Assembly (NCBI GenBank): GCA_027604005.1
Contig: JADGJT010000257.1
Coordinates: 5,226-34,481, forward strand
Direction: 5' to 3'
From: Dinochytrium kinnereticum
Lineage: Eukaryota; Chytridiomycota; Chytridiomycetes; Chytridiales; Chytridiaceae
Length of the DNA: 29,256 nucleotides
In this document: piece by piece, positions 9,931-20,071 of the stretch
How the letters are laid out: every line of letters starts with the position of its first letter
Position numbering within the stretch: the first letter of the stretch is position 1
The notes under the pieces: generated by a model
Told to the model about the DNA's origin: nothing
Databases searched by the model: none
The model's input: only the letters and a program-made list of their open reading frames with translations
Translations under genes and position numbers: made by a program

Positions 9931-10735
9931 CTAGGAACTACCCGAGCACCGATAGTAAGCAATCATGCAATTACTCTGACAGATCGCGACGAACGACGCA
10001 TCAACCCCAGGCTCTACAATTAGAATCAGAAAAGCTATGAATTATTTTCAAAACCAAATGAAAAGCAAGGTCATTACGATTGCATATCCCCTGGCAAGCG
10101 ATTAAATCTGCTTGGCATTTCGGAATAGGTGGAACAATAACAGTAGCCTGTTCTCCCCCAACCCCCGCAAAAAAAAAACAAAAAAAACAGTCAGAATCCA
10201 CAAAAGCAACATCACAGCCAAACCTGTCGTCTTCGCAACCCCCTATCACCGTTCACAAAACCTCCATAAGTAACAGCCTCCTTCGCGGTCACAGTTCCAC
10301 ACGATAGATCAGTGATGCATTTGGTACTGCAGACATTGATCGAGGTCTGATCCGTTCCTGGAACTAAGTCACCAACAAGTTAAATCTTTACCCCAATGCA
10401 GAGAGAAAAATCGGATAAGATGAAGGGACCAAATTCACCAATGCATCCAGCCTGGCAAGCCGCGATTTCCCCATTGCATTGCTCAACCTACCCAACCATC
10501 TCGCTCAGTCACAATAAAACACAAGCACAAAACAATCTACCTGAACAGGAAACGCGTGTCCGGACACCCCGACCCCCGGGGCGACGCATCGGCAAGACCA
10601 AGCAAGGGTAGCAGGATCACAAGAATTGATGGAGGCTCCCATTGACGCGCAGATTTGGTCACAGTAAGCTTGTTGATGAACGCAGAGGGTCTGCTTCATG
10701 GGGAGGGTCCAGGTTGCTGCAAGGCTGAAGGCCAT
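9931..10735 (-). CDS. Cysteine-rich protein, DUF7707-like, with internal duplication
   Basis: Minus-strand exons 10735-10541, 10487-10439, 10363-10257, 10147-10078, 10013-9931 give 167 residues with 18 cysteines. The first exon carries the pattern QTLCVHQQAYCDQIC, then CDPATLAWSCRC, then HAFPVQ, closely matching the arrangement in fungal DUF7707 proteins (small, secreted, often GPI-anchored, function unknown). Exons 2-3 and exons 4-5 look like two copies of one unit: CNGEIAACQAGC then PGTDQTSINVCSTKC, against CQADLIACQGIC then PGVDASFVAICQSNC. The intron interrupting the unit is phase 1 in both. No signal peptide is visible after the chosen Met (MAFSLAATW is too short), and an upstream in-frame TGA precedes it, so a signal-peptide exon may be missing from my model. 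Donors GTGAAT, GTGAAC and GTAATG are non-consensus, so exact ends are uncertain. Confidence 0.75.
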
Positions 10736-11673
10736 GTCGCGTCAAAGGTGAGTGAGAGTGTGACACGATAGTGGGGAGGGAGGTGAAGGGGTGAGTAATG
10801 ATGTTGAAGAGGGTTTCTGCCGGGTTTTATGGTGACTTGAAGTGTGATGGGAATCAGTCAAGTCGTGAGAAAGAGCGCGGTGAGAAGACGAACCTTGCTT
10901 TCACACCATTCGAGTAAAAGTGTCTCCAAACATGACAGGGAAGACTGATCAAAAGGATACGGTAGAACTTTCCGGTTATAATGGTCGCATCCCATCACCA
11001 AACAACTTCACAGGACATTAAAAAGGCATAAAGAGCCAATGCTTTAATACAGTTAAAACCGTTAAAACTGTTAAAAATCGGTTTTCATCTTACACCTTAG
11101 CTTTCTCTCAAGCCTTTGACCCTTCCATCTATAGGTACTCCAACATGACTGGTTCAAGCGTATAATCCTCTTCAATCTCCTTCCTCCCACCACCCTTTAT
11201 TACCAAACAAGAGAACTGAGTAATGTCTCATCCGTTTGATGAATTTGTGAGGCTTGCTCGAGATCTGTCTTCGTTTCAACACCTCATGTTCAATCAAGTC
11301 ATCCCAAGCGTTGGCTGGGATAGTTAAAATGTAACGCGTTATTATTATTTATAGGCAGTATCAATTTCGCGATGGCAGGCTGCAATAAAAAATGAAAAGA
11401 TATGTGAAGCTTACCTGATGCTCACCATATCACGCTGACACTACCTCATTCAAACATGTTCGATATCCTGAGACAACAAAATCGGTGTCTCGTCATGCTG
11501 TCCAAAAAACTCAGTGAGAGCTGTTACTTCACGACAGAAAAAAAAACACGTAGTGGCTGGATCATCAGAGTCAGGTCCTTCTCCCCAGGCGCCGCCCCCC
11601 CCCCCGGCCGGGGACTCGGCGGGCCCCGTGGTTTGGTTGACCATAGGGCGCTGGGAGGGTGGGGTTTGGGGTG

Positions 11674-11716
11674 GGGGATGGGAATCGGCATGGGCATGGG
11701 GATGGGGATGGGACCT
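11674..11716 (+). repeat. GGGATG/GGCATG hexamer repeat
   Basis: Tandem hexamers with the consensus GGG(A/C)ATG, with many G triplets spaced by three bases and ending 15 nt before the run of N. G-runs of this spacing can form G-quadruplexes, which may be why the assembly breaks here. Confidence 0.75.
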
Positions 11717-11730
11717 GGCGGGATGCCGCA

Positions 11731-11740
11731 NNNNNNNNNN
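11731..11740. other. Assembly gap (10 N)
   Basis: Ten undetermined bases between G-rich and C-rich flanks. Real gap length may differ from ten. Confidence 0.98.
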
Positions 11741-11967
11741 CAGTGTCCGTGCCTTCTCCCCTCCCCCCCCCCCCCCCTCATTCAAGGACAAATGCCCCTC
11801 GGAAACGACAGGGTTCCAATTCTCTGAGATGATATCGTCGTTTGCATACTCTTTTCCTTCACCCCCCCCCCACCTCCTCTGTCGGCAGAAATACGTTCTG
11901 AAATTCGTGGTCGTGTGCTGTCGGCAAAATTCATCTGTTGAAAAACCTGTCTCATCTCGTCAACACA

Positions 11968-13728
11968 ATGGTAAGCGAATGCATGGCTGTTTCTTGCTTG
12001 CGATCGATAGAAGGACGACGGGGTAACGAACGCCATAAGTGGTGAATAACGGTGCGATAATGTGTTGTGGGGAAGGGTGGGCAGGAGGAAGGTACATTGA
12101 AACATTCTGAAGGATCATTTGAGGGCATCACCAAACCGATTCCAAGCAACAGCACCTCACTGCCAACCTGCCCGTGTATTGTTTGCCAAATTCTTACCTG
12201 CCGTCCCACTTTCTACCAGTCATTCGATCCCACAAAGTTTAAGGGCTACCCGTACCCTGACCAGATGGTCGTATACAATCGCCGCGACCTCATCCTCTAC
12301 GCTCTGGGCATTGGAGTCTCGGATTTGAGGTTCACTTATGAGCTTGGTGAGTATGCTCGTCACTTTTATTATATGGGCGCCACTAGGTTGACCTGATTTC
12401 ATGTTTACTTTTAGACAAGGGGTTTGCAGCTTTCCCGACTTATGGGTTGGTGTTGTCGCTGAAAGGTAGAACTTGATGACTTTGTGCGAGTGATTATGCT
12501 TAGTTTTTTTAGGACACCACCAGGACGTTAACTCGTATGCTGAGATTTCGAAGGGAGGATTTGATATTCCTGTGAGTTTAACTGTTTTGTCGCTTTTCCA
12601 AAGGAAACTCCCTGATTTTTCTTTGCAGGGATTCCCCAAGATCGACCTAAACAAGCTCGTTCACGGAGACATGACCTACGAGTTGCTTAGCCAGCTTCCC
12701 GTCAACGGTGGAACTTTCACTCTCAAGTCGAATCTGGCGGGAGTGTATGATGCTGGTGAGGAACTGTTGCATGCTTGCTATTTTCATGGCTTCCTGCGAG
12801 TCATGGATTTTGTTAGTGAAATTTCACAGAACTTTCATTTGATGGGATGTTAAGATGATTTACTCTAGGCAAGGGTATGATTATTGAGCGCGAGACCTTT
12901 ATGGTGGACGGTAGCGGGAAGAAGCTGGCCAGGATGGTGAGGGGATTGCAGCCATGAAGCAAACTTCTCGTATCGTCTTACTTTCCTTCCATATCAGGTC
13001 TCTTCCGCCTTCGTGATTGGAGCTGGCGGATTCGGCGTAAGCTTTTTTTGCTTCTAATACCTCTAGTTTTGTGCTTGTTTTATGCACTGTCACCGAATAC
13101 AATCTAGCTGTCAAGTTAATACAACCTCTTTTTAAGGGCCCTAAACGTCCCAAGCCCGCTCTGTCCGTCGTCCAACCAACACGTGAACCGGATGCAGTCC
13201 AGCTCGACATTCTGCGGCCAGACCAAGCCCTCCTTTACCGTTTGTCAGGGTAAGATACACCCCTTCTCCGACTCACCTTCTTTACGTGGATGCTTAAATA
13301 ATTCCTCAGGGACTACAACCCACTCCACGCGGACCCCTCGATTGGTAAGCGTCTTGGAATGAAGGGAGCATTCCTCCACGGTCTCTGCACAATGGGCTTC
13401 TCCGGTGCGGCAGTGCTCAAGCACCTCGGCGCAAACGATGCCTCGAGGTTCATATCTATTACCGGACGATTCGCCTCGCCAGTGTGAGTACTTTTGTTAT
13501 CTGATTGTTTCCAGATGTCAGACTTTGATTGCTGAACCTCCTTCTTTTTTCTTTTTTCTTTTTTACGCCTCAAGGTACCCTGGTGAGCACCTTACGACCA
13601 AGATGTGGAAGGTGGAGGAGTCAGCGGATGGTGTGCAGACTATTGCTTATGAGGCTAGCGTTGCGGGGAGAGTTGTGATTGCTGGAGGTATCATTCAGCT
13701 GCGTGCGGGGAGCTCAGCCAAGCTGTGA
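11968..13728 (+). CDS. Peroxisomal enoyl-CoA hydratase 2 (MaoC-like)
   Basis: Hydrates trans-2-enoyl-CoA to (3R)-hydroxyacyl-CoA in peroxisomal beta-oxidation. Ten exons: 11968-11970, 12220-12346, 12415-12465, 12513-12571, 12629-12755, 12869-12936, 12998-13036, 13137-13249, 13310-13483, 13575-13728; 304 residues. Exon 1 is only the ATG, followed by GTAAGC; the next exon gives SFDPTKFKGYPYPDQ and VVYNRRDLILYALGIG, the usual hydratase-2 N-terminal half-hotdog. The catalytic hydratase-2 motif is YRLSGDYNPLHADP, with Asp197 and His202 spaced as in the human enzyme's catalytic Asp/His pair. The protein ends AKL, a canonical PTS1 peroxisome signal. In many fungi this domain is the C-terminal part of the Fox2 multifunctional enzyme; here it stands alone. 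An in-frame TGA upstream with no intervening ATG confirms the start. AATAAA lies at 13773. Confidence 0.94.
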
Positions 13729-14200
13729 GGGCAAGCAATGGAGGCAGTCTTGTTTGTTCTTGAACAAACAATAATAAACGATGCAGTTGCTATCAATTAA
13801 CATTAATTTGTGGATGCAAGCAGACGAATAGCGGACTGTTGTTTCTCCATAAAATAATAATAAATAAATTTACATTATTATTATTTGTTTTATTCTATTA
13901 AACGCAGGGCCAATTGCATTCCTTGTTTTGGAAATGATTTTGTTTTGAACACAAAACGGCCGTAGTGGGACAGGACTGGCGTGAACCCAAACAGACCGCA
14001 AGTTCTGTGCAACACCAGCCGCACGTCTCCAAAACAAAACCAACTTTGCTGTTGACCACCCTCTCCCAGCAATCTTCATTCTTCACCCCCAGCAACCCCA
14101 GAACTCAACTCCCTGCTTGAACTCGATACCTCCCCTCCAGCACACACATCTCTCGCACACACCGCCGTTGTCGTTGATATCCCCCTGACCAGAATCCATC
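13729..14200. other. Intergenic, 3' flank and promoter
   Basis: AATAAA at 13773-13778 is followed by an AT-rich run around 13850-13900, then a C/A-rich leader with many ACACAC and CCCC motifs leading to the GPI-protein start. No gene seen. Confidence 0.55.
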
Positions 14201-14785
14201 ATGCGCTTCTCAGCTACCGTCGCCGCAGCCTTCGTGGCCTGCCTCGCTTCCTCTGTCGTCGCCGACATCAAGGACATGTACGCCATTCCCCTCTACAGGC
14301 GAGACCACCCCGAAGGCGCCACCTCCATCGCCTCTGCCGCCCTTCCCGCCCCAACAGACGCCGGTGCTCTCCCCACTTCTGGCAAAGTGACCTACACCAA
14401 CAGCAACAACGTCTCCGTGATCGACAACTACAGCCCCACTCCAGAAAACTACGCCATGGACAACTGGGTTTGCATTGAAGACACTGGTATGAATGACCCT
14501 GCCTGGGCCGATTTGGATTGCAGCGAGGAGGTGATGGATGATTGGGAGTGCGACTACGATCCCATTGCCCCACCTGTTAACCCTACTTCGCCGCCTGTCA
14601 ACGGTGGGGGCAGTGTTGTGTCGACTGTAGCGGCGGGTGGATCACCGCCCCCTGTTGCTACCGTTCCTCCAACCGGCTCTGGTGGCAATATTTTGAACGG
14701 GGCAAACCCAGCCATTGGCGCTGGAAGGTCGGCGGTCGCTGGTGTTGCGGTTGCTGTTGCGGCGGTTGCCCTTTCAATGTTGTGA
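14201..14785 (+). CDS. Secreted GPI-anchored protein, Gly/Pro/Ser-rich
   Basis: Single exon, 194 residues. Residues 1-21 form a clear signal peptide (MRFSATVAAAFVACLASSVVA). The middle region (about 60-125) contains the only three cysteines outside the signal peptide (NWVCIED, DLDCSEE, DWECDYD) and is acidic. From about 125 it becomes a Pro/Gly/Ser-rich stalk (APPVNPTSPPVNGGGS). The C-terminus has a small-residue stretch (NGANPAIGAG) and then a hydrophobic tail (VAGVAVAVAAVALSML), the classic GPI-attachment arrangement. It is probably a plasma-membrane or cell-wall protein; no catalytic motif is visible. I do not recognise the family. Strong C/G-ending codons in the 5' half suggest good expression. 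Confidence 0.82.
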   Translation: MRFSATVAAAFVACLASSVVADIKDMYAIPLYRRDHPEGATSIASAALPAPTDAGALPTSGKVTYTNSNNVSVIDNYSPTPENYAMDNWVCIEDTGMNDPAWADLDCSEEVMDDWECDYDPIAPPVNPTSPPVNGGGSVVSTVAAGGSPPPVATVPPTGSGGNILNGANPAIGAGRSAVAGVAVAVAAVALSML

Positions 14786-15800
14786 GAATTCGTATATATT
14801 TTGCCAGCATAAAGCTGGTCGTTTTTTCCGCTTGAACTTCACGAACGATCTCTGTTGTCCTTTGTGATTCTGACATTATTGCACGTTTTCTTGTTTTCGT
14901 TTCCTTTTCAACCTTGTCGTATCTCTCTTTCATTTGCGCTAGGAAAAAGATTGAGATGCTTTTGCCGCTCTGGGCTTACTCTTTTGATGTTCATTTTTCT
15001 CCTTTGCCTGCTTTCCTTCTTATGTGAATGCTTATGTTTTAGTTGCATTGTTCCTTTTTTATTCATTTCATTCTTGTTTGGTCTTTGGGCAGGCCCACAT
15101 CCTTTTGCTTGTTCAGGTTTCCGGTTCATTATCCATCGCAGTCTCTAAAAAAAATGCATTGTATTGGCACCACAATATTTTCTTTGAAGGTTCATTAAAA
15201 TAATTTACCTATAAAAAACCAGTCAAAAGTTTTGGTTTAAGCCAAAGAATCCTCCTAAACCCACTGCAAATGATCACCCGCTGGTCGTAACCATACATAC
15301 CGATTATTAACTCCATGTCTTCGCCAGCACCCTAATAAATCATGTTGCTGCGCTCTGAAAAGAGCTGAGAGCCTTGACCATCGTTATTTCAATTGTTGAA
15401 TGCTTTGTTCAGAATACCAGAGTTAGCTCTAGCCTAAGTTTATAAGTTTAACGGGTAAAACCCTAACCCCAGGAGTTTTATAGCAATATGTGCATTTCTT
15501 TTCACACAATACTTAATGGCCTTGTGGACAATTAAGTGGTTTTCGGGCATGCCCCATGGCTTCATCTCTACCCGGTTAACCTTGCCAAATAAGAGAGAGG
15601 TGATTCTTCAGGCAACCTGAGTGTTTTCATGATAAAGACAAGGCACCAAAGTTTAATCCTTTCAAGTCTCTCTAGGTACAGACCCACGAAAAAATCACAT
15701 CTAGACACAGCTCTATGACGATAAATACATCGCAACCATCAGCCTACACAAGAATAAATCAAACATGATTCCAAGGCCATTTTTCATCTGAAACGACACG
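14786..15800. other. Intergenic, about 1 kb, no gene recognised
   Basis: Starts as a T-rich 3' flank of the GPI-protein gene; the rest is mixed-composition sequence without a credible open frame. One AAACCCTAACCCC string at about 15456 is a single near-telomeric motif copy, not an array. Confidence 0.55.
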
Positions 15801-16595
15801 CTACTGATGGGCCTTAGGCTCCCCGTTTGCCCTCTCCTGCTCCTCCAAAACCTCCATCAAAGCCCTCCGCAGCCCACCCGAGAGTTCGCAAGGTCGTCCC
15901 TCATGATCCACCTGAACAACACCAATCTCCGCCAACGCAGCCGAGATCTTTGGAGACGATGTGATAGGAGGAAGAGCGGTGGAGGACAGACGATGAAGAT
16001 CAATGCGGTTTTCTTCGGCGGTACGTTCGCGGGTGATGTGGAATGAGAGACGGAAGGCTACTCTTGCTATGGATTGGACGCCGACATGAATGCGGAGGGT
16101 GTCGAATTTGTGGGTTTGGGCTGGGTTGGGGGGTTGGGGCTGTGAGTCTGTTTTGCGACTATATTCGTCTCCCGCGTGGATGCGTCAAAGAGGTGTTCGT
16201 TTCAAACCCCTGATGTTGAACATTCATCACATATGCCACCGCAACTTCAGCCTAAGCCGCACAACAAAGCACAACATAACTGCGAAAAGTCGAACGAAAG
16301 CCACAGAGCAAGCAAACCAAAGAAAAGAAATATATAAAAAAAATCAGACAAAAGGAAACTCACCCAGGTAAGCAACTTGCAAGTCCCCATTCACCGTCTC
16401 AAAAACATCACTGTTCTCCATCCCCGCATCTTTGGCCCTCACAAACAAGAAGTCAAAGAACCGCTGTTGAGCATCCGAGATGAACTCCACCATGGCCACA
16501 TTATCAAAGTGGCTTGCAGGAGCATTCGATCGCTCGACTTGGCGAAGGTATGAATGGACGTAGCTCGGGAGAGGGATGAGGGTGACCCGGGGCAT
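15801..16595 (-). CDS. Hotdog-fold acyl-CoA thioesterase (4HBT/YbgC-like)
   Basis: Minus-strand exons 16595-16364 and 16120-15801 join in phase 1 (donor GTGAGT, acceptor CCCAG) to give 183 residues. The first exon has SYVHSYLRQVER, then HFDNVAMVEFISDAQQRFF, which matches the start of the hotdog domain, with Asp31 at the position of the catalytic Asp in YbgC-type thioesterases. The second exon supplies the beta-sheet (GVQSIARVAFRLSFHIT) and a final strand-helix (EIGVVQVDHEGRPCELS). Between them, residues about 120-135 (SSTALPPITSSPK) look like a loop insertion. The family hydrolyses acyl-CoA; substrate unknown. The start is uncertain: the frame is open upstream of the ATG and an acceptor-like CCAACAG sits just before it, so an N-terminal (possibly organelle-targeting) exon may exist. 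Divergently paired with the next gene. Confidence 0.77.
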
Positions 16596-17023
16596 TTCTG
16601 TTGGAGGCAACAAATTTGCTATGACAATAATAGTTATGGAAGCAGCACTCGCAGCATGCGTTTTACGGGAACGGAACAGCCCATGACGCAAAAATCACAC
16701 CCAAGACACCACACAACGAGGCTCAACGGAAAAAGCCGCGACGCTTGAACTGCCCTTCCAGAACCACCAATGCAAGAAACACGCTCCAATCACGTTAAAG
16801 TTTCCCACATGTCCGCGCAATGTATCGCTGGATGAGGGGAAAGAAACCCAGTTTCCAAAGCCCAAGGCAGACCTACATCATTAAAGCCGAAAACAGTGGT
16901 CTTGATGTTGATCTGGGCTCTGAGGCTCCCTACTCAAAACACCTCCAAATGAGCTCATCCGTCACATCTGACAAGCTGTCTTTACAAACACCAACTCCCT
17001 TGATTGTGCCCCCTGAGGGCACG

Positions 17024-18357
17024 ATGGCGTCTGTGATGGCTTGGGGAGTCGCTGGTACACTAGGGACGAGTGGCTTTGATCGAACAAATTTCGGGATCTT
17101 GGCGGGGGGGTTTGCACTTGGGTTTATCCTAAAGGTACTGAAAGATACATGTTTCTGCCTTGCGGCACTATCCTCTCATCGTTTTTCTTTTCATCATTTT
17201 CCGCCTCTTAACGGACCGCCAATATTAGCACGGTATGGTCCTCCTCTCTCGACGCACCACAGGACCAGACCCAGTCGCTGTCTTTGTAACATTCTGCTGG
17301 CTATTTTACATCATCATCAACGTCACCGAACTCTGGACGCGACGCACCACTGGCCAAATACTCTGGTGGAACTGGATGGTCACCACCGCTACCCTTCTCT
17401 ACTCCATCACCTTTGTGGCGATGATCAATTTATCAATTTCAAGAACATTAGCGTTTATGACCTTTGATCAGAAGAAGAAGAAGATGCTGGAGATATGTGG
17501 GAATATTTTTTTGGGTTTCGTGCTTTTGGTGAGATGTTTGAGAACTGGGTTTCTTTATGCGAGGACGTCTTTGTATTATAGTGGGGAGACGGAGGATGAT
17601 GGGAGCAAGAATTTGAATCCTACTTTGGTGAGGTTAGGATACGTTACGGCTGCGATTCAGGTACCGTGTTTTTCTTGCGCTCTGTTCTACCCTTACGTTT
17701 CTGCCGTTCTCTTACCGTTTATACTTCCTTAGATTGGCACAATCCTACCCTGCTTCCTCCTGCGCCTAGGACTGGACGCAACATCGATCCATAAGCTCTA
17801 CATGTGCAGAAAAAAGTATATTGAGGCCGGAGGAAAGGAGGCTTTTAGAATCATCGTTAGTTCCCTGTAAGTGACAGATGATAAACATACGTAGCACCAC
17901 TCATTATCCATAAAACCACAGCATCGTAGAAGCATTCTTGACAATTCTATCTCTAATAGTGGGAATTCAGGAGGCCCTGAATTACAGCGGCTCCATGAAG
18001 TTCTCCTTTGTCGACTGGGTTCTCATCTCCTGGTGTTTGGGATCGTGGGTGGATCAAAAGGCACTTTACCTCCAGATTTTTGGTGGCGGCAAGATTGAAA
18101 ATCCAACCTCGATAGCCGACCACAGCATTGTCATTCAAACTGCCGAGGTATCCATGATTCCAGCGAGACGCATGTCGATATCATCTCTAGGGACTTCGAT
18201 TTATTCGCCAGCCAGCTTTGCGCGGGCTACGGCGGAGGAGCAGTGGGTGGTCGAGATCAGCGCTCAAACTTTGAATGCTACTGTTGAAGAAAAGACGGGG
18301 AGTGTGGAGGGTACGGCGCCGGTTATGAGCGGAAAGAAGCTTGAGGAGGGACCGTGA
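17024..18357 (+). CDS. Seven-helix membrane protein, unknown family
   Basis: Exons 17024-17134, 17229-17660, 17733-17866, 17922-18357 (phases 0, 0, 2) give 370 residues. The frame is open upstream to an ATG at 16820, which would add 68 polar residues; MASVMAWG at 17024 is my choice because the upstream part is low in coding character. About seven hydrophobic segments are visible: GILAGGFALGFIL (about 24-36), VAVFVTFCWLFYIIINV (53-69), MVTTATLLYSITFVAMINL (87-105), ICGNIFLGFVLLV, TAAIQIGTILPCFLL, FLTILSLIVGIQ and FVDWVLISWCLGSW. They are separated by basic loops (DQKKKK; CRKKY) and followed by a roughly 110-residue soluble Ser/Thr-rich tail. This topology would fit a heptahelical receptor-like protein, but I see no motif of Ste2/Ste3, Pth11 or opsin types, so function is unassigned. 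AATAAA at 18407. Confidence 0.78.
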
Positions 18358-18534
18358 AGGGCTTTCTTTACCTTATGATAAATAGAGGGGGGGTTCTTGG
18401 AATGCAAATAAATACTAAACATTACTTCTGCTCCTTGGCGGATTAGCGCTTGCAGCAACAGAGAACGCGTAGACTTTTCTTTCCAGAGCAGCGTGTTTGG
18501 TTGTGACGCGCCAGCCTCAGCGCTTGGAGCAAAG

Positions 18535-18582
18535 GTGAGTCACTTTCACACTGACAGATTGTCATTATTCTCATACATACAG
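18535..18582 (+). other. Possible 5' UTR intron of the CBS-protein gene
   Basis: AAAG then GTGAGT at 18535 and an ATACAG acceptor ending 18582 would remove a 48-nt intron from the leader, a size usual for this genome. There is no coding constraint to confirm it. Confidence 0.4.
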
Positions 18583-18624
18583 TATTTATATCCTGCTGCA
18601 TCGCATCACGAACACACTGCGAAA

Positions 18625-19771
18625 ATGGCCACCGTTCAGCACCAGCAGCGACCTCAACTACTCTCCACGACGTTTGCAGAGCTGAACCTGGAGAAGAAGC
18701 CCGTCGTCTCCGTTTCCCCAACCGCAACCATCGAGGATGCCCTCGCAATCATGGTGAGGCTTGTAGAGCATTTCGCGCTTTGGTTAATTGGTCAGCCACT
18801 AACTTCATTCATCCCTTCTTTCATCCATAGACCAAGCACAACGTCCTCACGCTTCCTATCACATCCCGGGTTTGGCCCGACAAATACGTGTACATTCTCT
18901 CTTCCTTTGATATTCTGCAATTCTTTGTGTCGAGGCATCATGGGAAGCTTGGGGGTCTTGACCTCCAGTCAACGGTGGAGGAGGCCATGACGCTTGATTC
19001 GGAGCAGGAGTCGTATAGAGTTTATGAGAGGGATTTTAGGGACACCATTGAGGCCACTTGTATTTCTTTTGCAAAGGGGATTCACAGGGTCCTTGTGACG
19101 GATGCCTTGAAGCAGAAGGCCCCGATCTTGGTGACGCAGGTAAAGGGAGCTCCTTATGAAAGATCAAATCTCACACTCCCCTATGATAGACCGACATTCT
19201 CCGTTACATGATGGCAAACCCTGAAGTCTACGCCAACTCTTCAATCAGCTTCAACTCAACTCTCGCAAGCCTTGGGTTCACATCAAGAGGTCAAGTCTTT
19301 ACAGCAACGGAAGGAGAGACAGCGATTGAAGGGTACGCGCGGATGGCGGCAAATAAGGTTGCCGCTCTGCCAGTCGTGAGCAAGGATGGGATTGTTGTGG
19401 ACACACTGTCGGCTTCGGATTTGAGGGGAATGTCGGCAGGGACACTTGAAAATGTCAAGCTTCCTGTGTCTGGATTTGTGAAGCTTAGCGTGAGTGTCCT
19501 TCTCTGTCCATTGACTTGTTCCTGGCTCCCTTTTGGGGTTGCTCTCCTTGCTCACCATGTTCATTTGATGAAATAGCCAACCCATAAGGAGAGTACCATT
19601 TCAGTATCTTCAACAGACACCCTTTACGACGCGTTCAAAAAGATAGTCGAAAATGACATTCACAGGGTATGGATCTTGGATGCCACTGGTAAACCCGTCG
19701 GTGTCGTTTCGCAATCAGACATCATCGGTGCGGCTGTCGGGCTTGCTGCCGACAAAATTCGAGAGGTTTAG
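18625..19771 (+). CDS. Four-CBS-domain protein (AMPK-gamma / PV42-like)
   Basis: Exons 18625-18753, 18831-19139, 19190-19489, 19577-19771, all phase 0, give 310 residues. Four CBS repeats are recognisable: VVSVSPTATIEDALAIM with VYILSSFDILQFF; IEATCISFAKGIHRVLV with ILVTQTDILRYM; VFTATEGETAIEGYARMAANK with VDTLSASDLRG; and ISVSSTDTLYDAFKKIV with IHRVWILDATGKPVGVVSQSDII. Two Bateman pairs of this kind bind adenine nucleotides in AMPK gamma/Snf4. The strand-loop-helix SQSDII and TQTDIL ends carry the Asp that contacts ribose in that family. Overall arrangement resembles fungal and plant CBS proteins of the PV42/Snf4-like group more than Snf4 itself; it may be a regulatory nucleotide sensor. All-zero intron phases and intron placement between repeats suggest exon-by-domain organisation. 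Confidence 0.9.
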
Positions 19772-20071
19772 CTCTCTATACTTGCTTGCATATTCCTCTT
19801 TTGTACTTTCTTTTTTCTCTTTCTGCCGCTTTGGAATCCGTTCCGTCTCAATATCTCTCATGCAGCCTGTTTAAAGTTACGCTTTCATTTGTTTTGTTTT
19901 TTTTTGCTTTCTTTGCAAGCGCCGTGTGTCGCCCCCTTTAGCATGTTCTTATGCAAGAGAATAAAATCAAAACCGTCGTTCATATTTTCCTCAGCTCTCA
20001 CCATCGTTTTCAGTGATGCCTTAAACCCAGCAAGTTATCTCATCTTGTGCAACACCAATAAGTCATCCGTC
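19772..20071. other. Intergenic, 3' flank and BCAT leader
   Basis: T-rich 3' flank with a TTTTGTTTTTTTTTG run around 19890, then the short leader of the aminotransferase gene. No gene seen. Confidence 0.5.

Larger units (their letters stand above)
10736..11967. other. Intergenic with G-rich tract and assembly gap
   Basis: No gene supported. It contains the cysteine-rich gene's 5' flank, a small triplet of GTTAAAA(C) units at 11051-11080, an AT-rich stretch near 11340, and then very G-rich plus-strand DNA at 11575-11780 interrupted by ten N. Open frames across the gap are products of the G/C bias. The end serves as the 5' leader of the hydratase gene. Confidence 0.55.

Noticed and set aside
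11456..12026. Long open frames on both strands across the N gap
   Set aside because: They arise from strong G/C bias and cross undetermined bases; all frames stay open for compositional reasons.
15450..15475. CCCTAA-like string suggesting a telomeric repeat
   Set aside because: A single copy, not a tandem array; no subtelomeric context.
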